This document shows positions 21,246-33,920 of a stretch of DNA of 64,000 nt, in pieces (within the stretch, counting starts at the first letter, position 1; the number at the start of each line of letters is the position of its first letter). Both the position numbers and the translations under genes were made by a program. Where the stretch lies: contig NC_085116.1 of the NCBI RefSeq assembly GCF_030269925.1, positions 3,472,001 to 3,536,000 of the forward strand, written 5' to 3'. This DNA comes from Bombyx mori (Eukaryota; Arthropoda; Insecta; Lepidoptera; Bombycidae). The notes under the pieces are model-generated. The model was not told the DNA's origin. It saw only the letters and a list, made by a program, of their open reading frames with translations, and did no database searches.

Positions 21246-22522
21246 ATAATACTCGTAAGAAACAAAAATTTCAATCATGGATTTAAGGCTTATAAATCGC
21301 TTGGTTTTGATTTTCAGTAAGTCAGCAACCAACTGTGAATCCGCTGAGCTTTCCGTCAAATCTCGTGATAAAATACATTTCGTGATTCACTTAAAACACC
21401 ACGCTTTTTAAGTAAAAAGAAACTTTCCTAAATTCAAATAATTGTGTGCCGAGTGCAAGCACTAGGAACGCATTGTACTTTAATGGTAGATTTTGTCTAG
21501 CCTGTCGACGCCATTAAGCTATACGTCCCGGTAGCAAGTTTATGATACAATGAGAGCGTTTATTTTTGTAAGACGAGTACAAAGTTTTGATCGAATTACA
21601 ATGGATATAGAAAAATAAAACATTAGTATTTACTTGTGCGGGTTCAAATATCAGTTGTTACAAACTAGTTTTGGCTTCGGGTTACCCGAGTCGTTGGCAT
21701 AATTAAAGCTACTTTTAAGGCTTAATCTCTCTTTTTTTGGTACCTATTCTAGTTATTAAATTCACCGGGCGAGTAGATTAGTTCACGGGGTTTTCATTTT
21801 GCGAATTTACTAACACTAACCCTAGCAAGAGCAGTGCTTCGCAGGATCTACCATCGAATCGGAAACGCGACCTACTGAGAAAATCGGGCGAGAAACTCAA
21901 TGGGCTGTGTCTGGTGCTTTTCTATTGTCGTTCTTGGTCAATTAATTTGGTTGTTATTTTGTAATGATCTTTTAATAATCAAATTTATTGTTTTTCCTCT
22001 GCAGGTTAAACTTTGCTATAGACGGTAACCGAAAAGACTGATATTTCATGTTATAAGATGGCGCAATATATACGGCCTCTATACGGCGCAACGGCATGGT
22101 AGGGTTGTCCACTGATGGATATTGTTAATGATATTTGGTTCAGCTAAAAACACTTGTTACAACAATTTCCTTTTTCCTTCCTAGCTCATGTGCACGGACC
22201 ATCGTCGATCGTATTCGAAGATGGCCGAAATGTCGACGTTTTAATTTAAGTTAATTGTGACAAAAAAAAATTATAGCGCGATCCTTAACGCCAGGCTTAT
22301 TTATTTCTAAAGTAAATTAATGTACATACTGAGTTCGATATATTCGAGTATACGAACGAATCCTATCTGTTGAGACCCACTCCAACACCACGAACAAAGT
22401 GATGTTACGTGTGCATTGTAGCATTTGCAGCAATGATTCCTGCCTTAGGTTGTTGCAAGTGTCGCTAGTTTCATAGATAATACACATAAATTAATTATAG
22501 ATAAGCAACTCAAGCACTCAAC
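21246..22522. other. Intergenic with a LINE-B fragment at about 21745..21925
   Basis: No gene. 21745..21925 is antisense sequence (ATTCACCGGGCGAG ... GAGAAACTCAATGGGCTG) matching the region before the LINE-B tail at 38760..38860. The rest is unremarkable. Confidence 0.4.
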
Positions 22523-22855
22523 AAAAATGTTTACGGGCGGCGGCCACTAGATGACTTCACCTTGACTAGTTTCTCATTGCTCCTGTAGATTACACTAGCA
22601 TGCTACATATCCTATATTTTATCTTTAAGGAAGGTTTTTGTAAATTTTCAGAAACCACAAAATTGTTAAAATTTAATCATTTTGTCTTTAAGAAATAAAG
22701 ACTTGTAAGATTTTTATTTTTTTATTTTCTGTGTTTAGTTATACAAAAATAAAATGCCGTAACGTTAATGACATATAAGTTTATGGGCAGCCACTACAAG
22801 ATGACGCTAGTTTCCATACAGAAAAAATATTTGTCTTAAAGTATTGCAGGCTTAG
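22523..22855 (+). repeat. Unclassified ~330-bp dispersed repeat, copy 1
   Basis: AAAAATGTTTACGGGCGGCG ... GCTAGTTTCCATACAG...TTGTCTTAAAG. The reverse complement of 41280..41612 matches along the whole length. Both ends carry a similar GCCACTA...AGATG...CTAGTTTC block in the same orientation. No ORF. Confidence 0.65.
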
Positions 22856-23484
22856 GGCCCCGGCTATGCAGCCAATGACTTAAAATACAAACACAGCCTA
22901 ATTCGCTCCTTCAGTAATCAAAACTAAATTGAAAAGTAGTGAAGGCAGAACCATGATTTTTCTCCTCCATAAACAATGTCTCTCTCTATGGGCTTCACAT
23001 ACGTTTAGCATCAGAATATTAGGTTAGTTTGTTCCTGTCACTTCCTCAAGTTTTATCAAAAAGTAAAAATAAAAAAATACACAAGCTCTCAGTGTACTTT
23101 CAACTTAAGTTTTGCTTTCTGTTTAATGCATGTTGCTACGTGAGCGAATGCATGACGAAAAAAGATTTTATTTCAAGTCAAATTTTAAAGAATACGCTTA
23201 CCATCCACTCCCGTGTATTCGTGATGACAGTTATGAAGACAATAAAATGTTATGTGATACTTGGTTTTGGTATGTTACTGAAATGATATTATAACAGGCG
23301 AAGAATGAACAAATAAACTTTTATTTAAATAATTGAGCTCTGGGCTTTAATAGGTTATCAATCTCATAAGCATCATAGAATCACCGCTTAGCTTGGGAAC
23401 AATCCTTCCTTCAAACAAAGAATGAGCTCATGATTTTTAGTAGAATACAGATGAAAACGCAGCAGTAAAATGTAGATTGGTATC
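22856..23484. other. Intergenic, no gene supported
   Basis: An 85-codon open frame (23029..23286, +) has no recognisable domain and is A/T-driven; it is not called as a gene. Confidence 0.35.
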
Positions 23485-23911
23485 AGTTTTTTTTTTAAAT
23501 ATTGCTTAGATGGGTGGACGAGATCACTGCCCACCTGGAGTTAAGTGGTTACTGGAGCCCATAGACATCCACAATGTAAATGCGTATAAGTTCTAAGGTC
23601 TCAAGTATACTACCTACCTACCCTTCCCTACCCTTCAAACCGAAACGCATTACTGCTACACGGCAGAAATAGGCAGGGCGGTGGTACCCACCCGCGCGGA
23701 CTCACAAGAGATCCTACCCCCAGTAATTACGCAAATTATAATTTTGTGAGTTTCATTTTTATTACACGATACTTCACCGTGGAAATCAATCGTGAACATT
23801 TGTTGAGTACGTATTTCCTTAGAAAAATTGGTACCCGCATGAGATTCGAACACCGGGTTCATCGCTCAATACGAATGCACCGGACGTCTTATCCGTTAGG
23901 CCACGACGATT
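23485..23911 (-). mobile_element. Bm1 SINE, near full length
   Basis: Antisense copy including the tRNA-like head (plus strand ends CCGGACGTCTTATCCGTTAG...CCACGACGA). A small deletion around 23585 removes part of the CGCCACCCACCTTG segment. Confidence 0.9.
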
Positions 23912-24189
23912 TCGATAACTGAATGTGTTTTATATAACCTGTTTATTTCTATATTTTTATAAAACGTATGTGTGTTAAAAAATATAATAAAAATAGTATA
24001 TATTATAAAGGAATAACAATGCTTTCTAGATCAGCGAAGCGGTTCTATTGAAAATTGAATTTTTGTTGATATTAAAACCTCGTCACGTTTCAAATCCGTG
24101 TAACACTAATGACCGCGTAATTCTCCTGGCCGTAAGCGTGCCATGAATGCGTGACACAATGTGAACTCGATTTTCATTTATTACATAAA

Positions 24190-24445
24190 ACCTTTTTATT
24201 TCCAAAACATGTATAATATATAACTATGATTACTAGCTGGGAATAAATCACGCACGGTCAACTGACCCCGAATTAGTATTCCCTAATTTGACTGACACAC
24301 ATACTTATAAACGTTTAAGTATATACATATTTAGATAATAAACATCGGGACAGAGAGTAAACAAAACTGTTCATCACACGAATGTTTGCCCGGTGTGGGA
24401 ATCGAACTCACGACCCTCGGCTCAAGTCAGTCAAGACAACGTGAA
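24190..24445 (-). mobile_element. tRNA-headed SINE, second family
   Basis: Minus strand reads GTCGTGAGTTCGATTCCCAC (B box) followed by a body (GATGTTTATTATCTAAATAT...) and GGGGTCAGTTGACCGTGCGT. The A-box part is weak. Recognised as a lepidopteran-type SINE by layout, not by search. Confidence 0.5.
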
Positions 24446-24465
24446 TTGTCTTTTAGTTAAGATTT

Positions 24466-24655
24466 AATATTGCTTAGCTGGGTGGATAAGCTTACGGTCC
24501 ACCTGGTGTTAGGTGGTTACCGGAGTCCATAGACATCTACAACTGAAATGCCGCCACCCACCTTGAGATATGGATTCTAAGGTCTCAGTATAGTTACAAC
24601 GGCTGCCCCAGGCTTCAAACCGAAAGGCATTACTGTTTCACGATAGAAATACGAA
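24466..24655 (-). mobile_element. Bm1 SINE, degenerate and truncated
   Basis: TTGCTTAGCTGGGTGGATAA ... CCGAAAGGCATTACTGTTTC, ending early at GATAGAAATACG. Confidence 0.8.
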
Positions 24656-25462
24656 AGACGCAATAAAAAAAATGCGTACGGCAATACGGGCATCTGTCAA
24701 ATGTCTTGTATTCGGCCATAACTCTACCACTACAGTTTTGAATACAATCATCAATCAATATGTGATTGGATATTTCATTAAATATCATTTTCGTTTATCT
24801 ACTTACTTATTATTTATATTTATACATTAGAAAGTTAACGCTTTCGATTCTTAATTACTGAATTGATTTCGCATCTTTCATCAAAAAAACGTGATTTTCC
24901 CGAGGGATAGATTTTTCATACCAACCAAGCAAGCGAAGGGGCGAGTGACAGCAAAAATATTCATATATTACTTTTGATTGAGAGTCGCATTATGTCGATC
25001 GTAGCAATTCACGCGTTAAACTCCATCAAGCCATTAGACTTCTAGAGCGTGCCAAAATAATGACGTATAAATAAATACACGCTTCTCGTATGTAACCAAG
25101 TAAAGACTACGTCGACATATTTGCTTAATAGAATAACGTCTTATTTACGACAATGTCACGTGATGTCAAAGGTCTCTAGAAGTCATGGAACAAGCCAAAA
25201 CTTACGTCTTGTTTGTTTTACAGCTGATAACTCGATTCGCAGGGACGGTGTGTGAGTAACGTATTTATTTTCCTCTTCAGCGCGTTCAAGCGTGGCGAGA
25301 CAAAGAGACTAAGCATATTACAGTTCGATCCATTGGGTCTTTTAGTAATATGAGTGCTAATGAGTTAGATTATTCAACGAGACAAATATAAAGATATATA
25401 ACTGGCCAGCGGATACTGCTCTGCCTTAATATTGCGATAATCGTAGTTAAACTACGAGCTAT
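24656..25462. other. Intergenic, nothing recognised
   Basis: No gene or clear repeat found. Confidence 0.4.
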
Positions 25463-25835
25463 GTCTTGTTTATGGACTCCGGTAACCACTTAACATCAGG
25501 TAGGCGATGAGCTCGGCCACCCTGTAAATAAAAAAGAAAAAAACCTGTATTGTCTGTCGTGATCTATTATAAAACTCTAATTATTAAGAAAGAATATTAC
25601 CTTCTAGTCAGGATTCCTGCATTGATCCCACAATCAGTGGCCACGAGCATGCCAATATTGTCGACATTTACCAGTAACAGGGTGTCTTGTGAGCCCAAAC
25701 CACCGCCCTGCCTATTACTGCCGTGAAGCGGTAACGCATTTTGGTCTGAAGTGTTGGGCAGTCGTTTTACTGTAAAAACTGAGACCTTAGAACTCATGTC
25801 TTAAGGTTTGTGACGGCATTTATGTCGTCTACCGT
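25463..25835 (+). mobile_element. Two degenerate Bm1 fragments
   Basis: 25463..25533 is the 3' end (GGACTCCGGTAACCACTTAA ... AAATAAAAAAG). 25672..25835 is a body fragment (CCGCCCTGCCTATTACTGCC ... GAGACCTTAGAACTCATG). About 140 bp between them is unrelated, so they are separate insertions. Confidence 0.65.
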
Positions 25836-26226
25836 TTAAATATTAAAAACACCATATAATTAAATAAAAAGCATTTCGATTATATAAAACACCATTAAAG
25901 AATAAATCGAAAATTCTAAAAAAAAAACCAATTTTATTCATCCTATTGACTACTTAGAATAATAGTCTCGAGTAATAAAATAGTTGTATTAAATTATCAT
26001 CGGTCCTCATTACATGTGTAAATTAAGTAAATCCAACGTCTTGAAGTTAGTGAAAATTACGCTGAAAAGTAACACAGAAAGATACAGGCCGAGCTAATTA
26101 GTAAAAGCTTGTTAAAAACATTTATAATTTTGTTTTGTTTGCTGTTAATCGGAGCGAGCCACTTTAAGACGCGAAGGCGAATTTCAACCACCCTTTCAAA
26201 GAAGAATGTGTGCGCGGCCTGCCGGC
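25836..26226. other. Intergenic, nothing recognised
   Basis: AT-rich, no gene. Confidence 0.4.
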
Positions 26227-26461
26227 GGTTGGTAGGACCTCTTTGTGAGTCCGCATGGGTAGGTACCACCACCCTGCCTATTTCTGCCGTGAAACAGTAA
26301 TGCATTATGGTTTAAAGGGTGGGGCAGCCGTTGTAATTATACTGAGACCTTAGAACTTATATCTCAAGATGGGTGGCGCATTTACGTTGTAGATGTCTAT
26401 GGGCTCCAGTAATCACTTAACACCAGGTGGGCTGTGAACTCGTTCACCAATAAAAAAAAAA
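26227..26461 (+). mobile_element. Bm1 SINE (5'-truncated)
   Basis: Starts at GGTTGGTAGGACCTCTTTGT, ends at ACCAATAAAAAAAAA. The tRNA-like head is missing. Confidence 0.9.
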
Positions 26462-27270
26462 TGTTTTTCTTAACTGAAAGAAAATTAATTTTAGATTGAA
26501 TTGACAATGGTTAACCCGAGAGCTTAAACAATTTACATATTAATTATGCACTGAATCTATGTAAAAATAAAGCGAAAAGTACGAACGAATAAACACGAAC
26601 AATAGTAGCCAGCGGAGAACAATACGAGCTATTAATTAAGCAAATAAATGCTAATTCTTTAATCCTGTATTTAAATTTACTCACAGCGAACGGTAAATTT
26701 TGAACTACAGAAAACCAATTAAGACTGAAGTTCTTTGACACCAACATCTCCGGCGAGACTTTAGTCTATTCAATAAATATCTCAAGGCTCTGTCTTAAAT
26801 AGTTTAGTAGTTATGATTACGAATCATTTCATACTTCAATAATGAGGACTGTTGGAAGTACATCGCTTATATATTTATTGGACACCCGAAGTAACTACTT
26901 GGAAATTATATTTAATTTTATAAACATAATCGTACGAATTCACAAATGGTTAGGCGGCTATTAGAGTTAGACACCTAAAGTGAATATCAATGTCCCATTT
27001 GAAACACACTTTTTAAGTATGGCACGACCACTGTACAGTACTCAAAATATTAAACATTATATATACATCTTCACGGCAGATTAAATTTGGATTGTACAAT
27101 GCGGGCCTCAAGATACCTCAAGATTTATTTTACATATTATATAGTTCTCTATTGTATTGTAATTATGAAAATAGCATTGATTAGATCAATAATATTAGCT
27201 AGTCAATAGCTAATAAAAAAACCAAACAGAGGAGTGTACTTAACTGTTTTGTCATTGCCTGTTTATATAT
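26462..27270. other. Intergenic, nothing recognised
   Basis: AT-rich; short open frames only, without domains. Confidence 0.4.
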
Positions 27271-27271
27271 C

Positions 27272-27695
27272 AAGTGATCGCCCAGTGGTCGAAATATGAC
27301 CATAATTAATTTAAATTATAACTTTGAGCATTATTATGGTTCTATTGTCCAATACTATACTTCTATAATCACAGATTTTGCTAAGGTTAAACTGTAGACA
27401 AATAATATTAAAGACAAACAACATTAGTCTGTCCTCAATTAGAACACATACTTTATTAATTTCTTCTCAAATTGACCACAGAATTGAACAATAAACACAT
27501 AGTTTGTGTAATGTTTTTTTTATAGATTTAATTTATTTTTTATGTATAATTAAAATTAAAAAAGTTTCTATACTCTTTTTCTATATTCTCTATAAATGTG
27601 GGAAATTTCATAGTCCTTCGCCCGCGAAATTTTCATAAAAAGGGCTACAGAGTTTTGTTCTATGTATATACATAGATTGCCTATTTATGTATCTT
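27272..27695 (-). mobile_element. Helitron family C, old diverged copy
   Basis: Aligns loosely with 56741..57163 along its length (GTCGAAAT...GACCATAATTAATT, CTTCTATAATCACAGATTTT, GTGGGAAATTTCATAGTCCT, CGCCCGCGAAATTTTC). Ends are eroded. The hairpin site keeps complementary outer bases. Confidence 0.6.
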
Positions 27696-27707
27696 TTTAT
27701 TTACATA

Positions 27708-27914
27708 CTAGCGACCCGCCCTCGCTTCGCTTCGGAAACATTAAAACACACATGAAACCAAAAAAATTTAATAAAAAAAAAAAAAAGTAGCCTATGTTAA
27801 TCAGGGACAATGTCGGCTTCTAATGGAAAAATAATTTTTCAAATCGGTCCAGTAGTTTCGGAGCCTATTCGAAACAAACAAACAAATCTTTCATCTTTAT
27901 AATATTAGTATAGA
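27708..27914 (-). mobile_element. Non-autonomous Helitron, family A
   Basis: A|CTAGCGACCCGCCCTCGCTT ... AATATTAGTATAGA|T on the plus strand. Confidence 0.86.
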
Positions 27915-27929
27915 TATACTTTTTATAAC

Positions 27930-28012
27930 CGCTACGCTAGTCTAGTGGTCGGTAATATTAACTAGTGTACCACGAGATCCGGTATCGATCCTGGGCCCAG
28001 TAGACAAATAGT
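27930..28012 (+). repeat. tRNA-like sequence (SINE head or tRNA pseudogene)
   Basis: TAGTCTAGTGG fits the pol III A box, and GGTATCGATCC resembles a B box with one extra base, at tRNA-like spacing. No cloverleaf was verified, and the extra base argues against a working tRNA. Confidence 0.35.
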
Positions 28013-28384
28013 AGAGGTTTAAGTAATAGCAGAATAACAAGAGGTAGAACGAATAACAATCTCACTAACATTTAGTTAAACACAACTCAAAGGTTAGTGG
28101 ATGCCGCAGAATAAGATTACCAAGTTCAGTCAGGCTCGACAGCATTTATTGTTAAGAGAAAATTTAGTGGCGATATATCAACCGGACAAAGGGTAGCGTA
28201 GTAAGTAATGCGGAAAAGTCGAAAAGTTTCGTGACCACTGCAGCCTTTGGCGGTCAGTTCGTTTGTTAGAAATTTCGTTCTCTGATTACGTATTGGGAAT
28301 TCATTACGTGTGATTCAGAATAGTACTGCTCTTGCTTGGGCTAGTGTTAGTAAGCTCTCTTAAGTTGAGCGTATGCCTTCAAAT
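28013..28384. other. Intergenic, LINE-related scraps
   Basis: 28318..28365 (GCTCTTGCTTGGGCTAGTGTTAGTAAG) resembles the LINE-B region at 49135..49170. No gene. Confidence 0.35.
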
Positions 28385-28533
28385 AGGCAGCAGCTGGTAG
28401 GCAGCGGCTTGGCTATGGTAGGCAGCGGCTTGGCTCTGCCCCTGGCATTGCTGACGTCCATAAGCGACGGTGACCACTTACCATCAGGTGCGCCGTATGC
28501 TCGTCTGCCTACAAAGGCAATAAAAAAAAAAAC
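28385..28533 (+). mobile_element. LINE-A 3' end with internal 22-bp duplication
   Basis: GGTAGGCAGCGGCTTGGCT appears twice in tandem before CTGCCCCTGGCATTGCTGAC ... GGCAATAAAAAAAAA. Confidence 0.82.
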
Positions 28534-28561
28534 GTGTGGCACTCGGGAACTGCCGCGGTAA

Positions 28562-28923
28562 AGCTATTGCATAGCATTTTTTATCAACTTATGCAATTAT
28601 AATTAGACAATGATAATTTAATATTAAAACAATAAACAAGACCACGCTATATTAAACTTTAATAAAAGCAAAACCTTAACTGTCCCCTTCACACTCATAA
28701 GCTGGACCGCGCGAGAGAGAGATGGGCAGACTTTTCATGATGCGCATGCAGTGTGACGTCACGCCACACGCTTATTCACAAACACTACACAAGCGCAACG
28801 TGTGAATGTGTTGAACGCGAGCTACATGGTAGGCGGAGTGAGGGGTGTAGGGTTTTTTTCGTTACGGAATTTCATGATTCGGTCGCCGCGCTCAAGGCCC
28901 GCGATAAAAGTTATGCAATAGCT
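28562..28923. mobile_element. MITE, PIF/Harbinger-like
   Basis: 362 bp bounded by perfect 12-bp inverted ends AGCTATTGCATA / TATGCAATAGCT, extended by an imperfect match. The 3-bp TAA on both sides (28559..28561 and 28924..28926) is the target preference of PIF/Harbinger elements. No ORF. Relatively GC-rich interior. Confidence 0.62.
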
Positions 28924-29332
28924 TAAAAATACCCGTCAGCGCGTAATTAGAATAGCCTCGTAGACTACTAACGATTAAGTAAGGAAAAAAAATATTACGT
29001 GTTAGAAATTCACTACGTATGGAGTTCGTCAAAACTTAATCGTAATAAAAAAAAGACATCCAAAGTTTTAATGTCTTTTGAAGGGCTTACAACTCAAAGC
29101 ATCGGCGGCTTAAAGGATAAGAGGCCCGGTGTAATCGTATTGAGCGATGCGTCTATATCGGCGTTAAATCTCGAAGGTATGTGGCAAAAAAAGGAAATAC
29201 GTAGCTAGCGCGTGTTTGGATTGATAAAGATAAGACTAGTAAGACGATTTTTGCTAAGCAGACCGACAGACTTAATGCTGTTCGGAACTTTTAATTAAGA
29301 TAATTCAAGTTGAGTTGGATAACTTTTTACTG
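28924..29332. other. Intergenic with a Bm1 head fragment (29101..29185, +)
   Basis: GGCTTAAAGGATAAGAGGCC ... GTATTGAGCGATGC matches the Bm1 tRNA-like head with many changes. Otherwise nothing. Confidence 0.45.
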
Positions 29333-29577
29333 ATGGTAGGACCTACTGTGAGTCCGCGCGGGTAGGTACCACCGCCCTGCCTATTTCTGCCGTGAAGCAG
29401 TAATGCGTTTCGGTTTGAAGGGTGGGGCAGCCGTTGTAACTATACATGAGACCTTAGAACTTATATCTCATGGTGGGTGGCGCATTTACGTCGTAGATGT
29501 CTATGGGTTCCAGTAACAACTTAACAGCAGGTGGGCTGTGAGCTCGTCCACCCATCTAGCAATAAAAAAAAAAAACT
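29333..29577 (+). mobile_element. Bm1 SINE (5'-truncated)
   Basis: ATGGTAGGACCTACTGTGAG ... CATCTAGCAATAAAAAAA. Well preserved. Confidence 0.9.
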
Positions 29578-32317
29578 AAATTTGGAATTAGATACAGTTA
29601 CACGTTCATGAGAGACTTCAACTATAAAGGAATAAAACTGATATAATTTTTTTCACGTAGACTTTCATGACCAATCACGGCCAATCATGGTTTTCGGGGC
29701 CCACATGCATCATAACGTGATGAAAATAATACTCACCAGTTAATTTGCGTATGTATGTAGTTTCTAATAATAGCGCATAATATGAGTGAACAACTCTGCT
29801 GATATCGTGAAGCAGTGATTGAATCCTATTGACAATAACTGCATGTCTCAAAGCGGTATTTAGGTTTTTTTTCTCCTACCTATTCTAGTGACCTCGAGGG
29901 ATCATACTAGATTCACCGGGCGAGAGTAGGGCACGACACCACATGTTTCTAGTAAGTGTTTAATATAAGGTAGGTAAGCTGAATTAAGCAACCGCTTTAG
30001 TGTAAAGAAAGTAATAGTTTAAGAAAACTAACAAAGCACGCTTTTAAAGAAAATCCAACTGAAAAATAGAAAATAAATTTTAATAAAATTGAATTAAAAA
30101 TAGTGTAAGTAAAATTATTTTATTGTAAAAAAATGAATGGTATCAATAGTTATAAATATTTTATGAATAGATATGAGTAGAAGGGTTATTTTAATAATAT
30201 CCTGAAAAGCACCCTATACTTTTTTTTGCAATAAAATCATTTTTTCTCACACTAGTTTTAATTCAAACTTATCAAATTTAATTTTTTATTTTTTAGTTGG
30301 ATTTTCTATAAAAGCGTATTTTGTTAGTTTTTTAAACGATTATTTATTTTTAATTTTTTAGCTGAATTTCAATTTTTTCATATTTTTTTTAAATATTTTA
30401 CTGTCATCGGTCGTTAGTTAATAAGCATACCAAATTTTGAGTTAATCCGACGACGAAGGGGTCAAATTCATGTTCAAAGATTCCGTTACAAACATACATA
30501 CGTCTGAAGCTAATAAAAGCGTATTAATAAAAGGAAAGGTTTGGCTTTGCCGCTTGCATCGTAAACATGTATGACTGACGTTAATCATTAATCAGCTAAT
30601 TGTATTTTCATCGGCAGTCGGCGTCAGCAATTTCCAAGTTGTGTATGTTTTAAAAATTTACATATTTTTTTTAAATGTTTTATTGAAAACCTTTAAACTA
30701 TTTTTTTCTTTCAGTTTATAACTCAACTTTTATTACATTTCTGTTTTTGTAATCACATAACATAATATTTTTATCTAGAGGTATGATATTAAACAATAAA
30801 TTTTTGTTAATTGTAATTCCAATGAGATGACAAAATATATATATATTTGTCAAAACGATGCCTTAAATCAAAACGTTATCCACAAAAAAGTCCCTAATAA
30901 ATAATCATGGATTTCCGAAAGCTAAGCAATCACTTTTATATTAAAAAAAAGCTCTCAAATATACATACGCGCACACGTCTGTAAGCCCCGTAATGTTTTC
31001 GCGTAGCAATTTGCAAGCTCAACAGTGATTTGACATTAAATAATTTTTCATATTCCCAAACGTACGTAATAACATGAAGCGTACGTGATATAAGTAATTT
31101 ATTCACGTAACGTGATAGTGATAAGTTATAAGTACATACATTCCGGAATAACGCCTTTTACGAATGATAAATCATGTTACACATTCTGCTATTTAGTGAT
31201 TTGTTGTCTTTGTCTGTAGATTGTTTATTAAATATACATAGGCTGCACTAAAAGTATCGGGAATGGAATATTTACACTGTTCCTGTCATATTAAAATCTA
31301 TTTAATTGAAAACTCCTTGGTTTTAAAAATCGAATATCATTTATTTATTTAAAAAAAGATTCTCGGCCGCCCTCGTACCTATATGTGATCAGTTTTTTGA
31401 TGTATTATATAAATATCGCTAAGCACATAATCACTGTTTGTTCCAAATCGGAGGTGCAATGTTTATGTATCTTTGCAGCTTGAAAAGGCTTAAACTATTA
31501 GATATATGAAGCATTTTTTTAATAATTTCTGCATCAAGGTTGATTTCAATAGAAAAATATCGGAGGTGAACTTTAGGAAATAGAATTTAGATTACAAGAA
31601 CAAATATCATAATATTATCGGCAATTATTCTTCAAATATCTTCGGATAACCTTTATATTGTTTATCTTCTTCGCTTTCACATGATTTGTCAAATTTGACA
31701 TGCACTCAGAATTCGGGTCAGTGATCCCAAAGGAAATATAAAATTTGAATCATATCATTTTTAGATTAGGTTCAAAATGCTTTGTAAGGACGGAGGTAAA
31801 ACAAGGGAAATATTTTTCCATAGGTTATGGCGCTCATTCAATTGTTCAAGGGGCACTCAACACATTCTGCTAAGAAAATAGCTTGTAATTTAATTTTCTT
31901 GGGTTGTTCTATATTCCATATATATTGCTAACAGTTCGTTTAGGATCTTTGGCTAAACACCCCCCAATTACAAAGTTTCGAAATTAATTCGACTGGTACA
32001 AGTTGCTTGGGGTAAGCCGTATTTCTAATTAAAAGATTCAATAACACCTTTCTTAAAAGGAAATAAGAGCTAACAAAGTTTTGGAGCTATACACTTTAAA
32101 TTATATTTAATAATTTAAGGCCTTTTCGAAATTAATGAATAACGACTGAAGACCAAAATAATTTTTTTTTGCTATTGCATATTAAAAATATCGTCGCATA
32201 CCTTTTTTTATTATTATTTTTCTTTTTTTAAACATCAAATAGTATAATATTACACTACGAATGAACGACTCAATTACAAAGCTCAGTAAGGAAAGCTCTA
32301 AGAATTTATGAACGATT
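29578..32317. other. Long AT-rich gene-free stretch
   Basis: 2.7 kb without a supportable gene. 29877..29935 is a LINE-B scrap. 30410..30540 (ATACCAAATTTTGAGTTAAT ... GAAGCTAATAAAAGCG) looks like dispersed repeat sequence. 31240..31268 (TGCACTAAAAGTATCGGGAA) resembles a mariner end, but no partner end was found. Confidence 0.35.
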
Positions 32318-32565
32318 TTTTTATTGCTTAGATGGGTGGACGAGCTCACAGCTCACCTGGTGTTAAGTAGTTACTGGAGCCCATAGACATCTACGTCGTA
32401 AATGCGCCACCCACCTTGCGATATAAGTTCTAAAGTCTCAAGTATAGTTATAACGGCTGCCCCACCCTTCAAACCGAAACGCATTACTGCTTCACGGCAG
32501 AAATAGGCAGGGTGGTGGTACCTACCCGCGCGGACTCACAAAAGGTATTACCACCAGTAAAAAGT
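32318..32565 (-). mobile_element. Bm1 SINE (5'-truncated)
   Basis: Antisense: ATTGCTTAGATGGGTGGACG ... GGTATTACCACCAGTAA. Confidence 0.9.
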
Positions 32566-33920
32566 AAGTACGAAGTCACGCTTGTGCAGGATTTTCACCT
32601 CACCAACTCCCAAGTTTGTTCTCATTTCAAAATCTGTTAAGAATGAGTTAAGAGTGCACTGTAGTTTTATTAATGTTGGCATTATGACTCGTACACAGCG
32701 CGAATACGCCAGCCTCGTTTAGTCCTTGTTCGGTTTCGTAGCGGGCCACACGTAGACACGTAGCACCCGTAGAGCTCGTGCTACGAAGTTAGGTTTGTGT
32801 TTTTTAACAAAGTGTCATAAGTGTTCTCATGCGATTTATTTAAAGGTAAGTTTTTAATTATAAGAAAAAGATCGGTCTTTGAAAATTTATTATTTTTTAA
32901 TAAATAAGTCAATGTTCACAACTTGATTTGGTCAAATGTGGAAATGTTCATAAACAGTTTCAATTTGTAAGCCATTGTCAACCAATTTGAGTCCGTAGAG
33001 GAAGGAACATTAAAGTTAGTGTCACATTCTTTCATTTTAAAATGAACTTCTAGATTATACTTATCTTTTTTATCTAAGGTACATTTTTGAAAGTAATTTT
33101 ATAAAATCTCTTCTCCGCTAACATGAAAATGTAAAAGAAGAAGTTTTTTTACTTAATAATGAGTAAATAGTCGAACCGGGACAAGTGAGAATTCAAGAGA
33201 CCGCAATCTCTTTCTAGCTTATGGTGGTTTCCCACTAACCCACTAACACGAGTTTTTAGACAAAGTCGTCACTTATAGACTATAACTAAATGGATACAGT
33301 GAGTATGCAGTGAAAAATGCACGTAATGTATTGTTTTTATTTATTTTATAAGAACATAAACTTAATTAATCAGCATCACAAATTACAATGGCTGTGAGAA
33401 GTACATAATAATATAAGGCATATGACTTTAATCGTCCTAACAATTCTCCTCTACAAAAATAGACTTAATATACCCAGATGTCGAATGCGAAACATTAATT
33501 AGCAAAGACCGGAAAATCTAAACCTTTCTAAAGTATCTAAACCGACAACGCAAATAAATTGCGCAACATCTAATATTTTCTATATTCATAGTTTTCGTAA
33601 TCACAGGAGACTTTATTCCATTATTTATTAATTTTTTGGTGAAATGAGTCACGTACGTAATTACGTAGTAAATAAATTCCTGCCTATATCGGTGCTAGGC
33701 GAATCTACCAAAGGTGATAATCTAATCAAATTCCTATCTTCTGCTAAGCTGCTATTTAAGACTAGAGCTCCTTTCCTTCCAAGTTAGAAGGAAGCTTGTC
33801 AAAGCGTCTAGAAAACACCAGCAAAATATTTCAGAGCCTCATTATGCGTAGTAAAATATTTAATTGAATACATTGTTGCTCATATAGTGTAATTTTTTGA
33901 TGTGTATTTCGTTGAAGCTC
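32566..33920. other. Intergenic; CpG-containing patch at 32690..32845
   Basis: No coding region. 32690..32845 is richer in GC than its surroundings and ends TTTAAAG before GTAAGT (32846), so it could be a non-coding first exon, but no downstream exon was found. Confidence 0.3.

Noticed and set aside
23029..23286. 85-codon plus-strand frame
   Set aside because: No domain, AT-driven codon use, no splice context.
31240..31268. Mariner-like terminal repeat
   Set aside because: No second end and no transposase remnant nearby; could be chance or a lone scrap.
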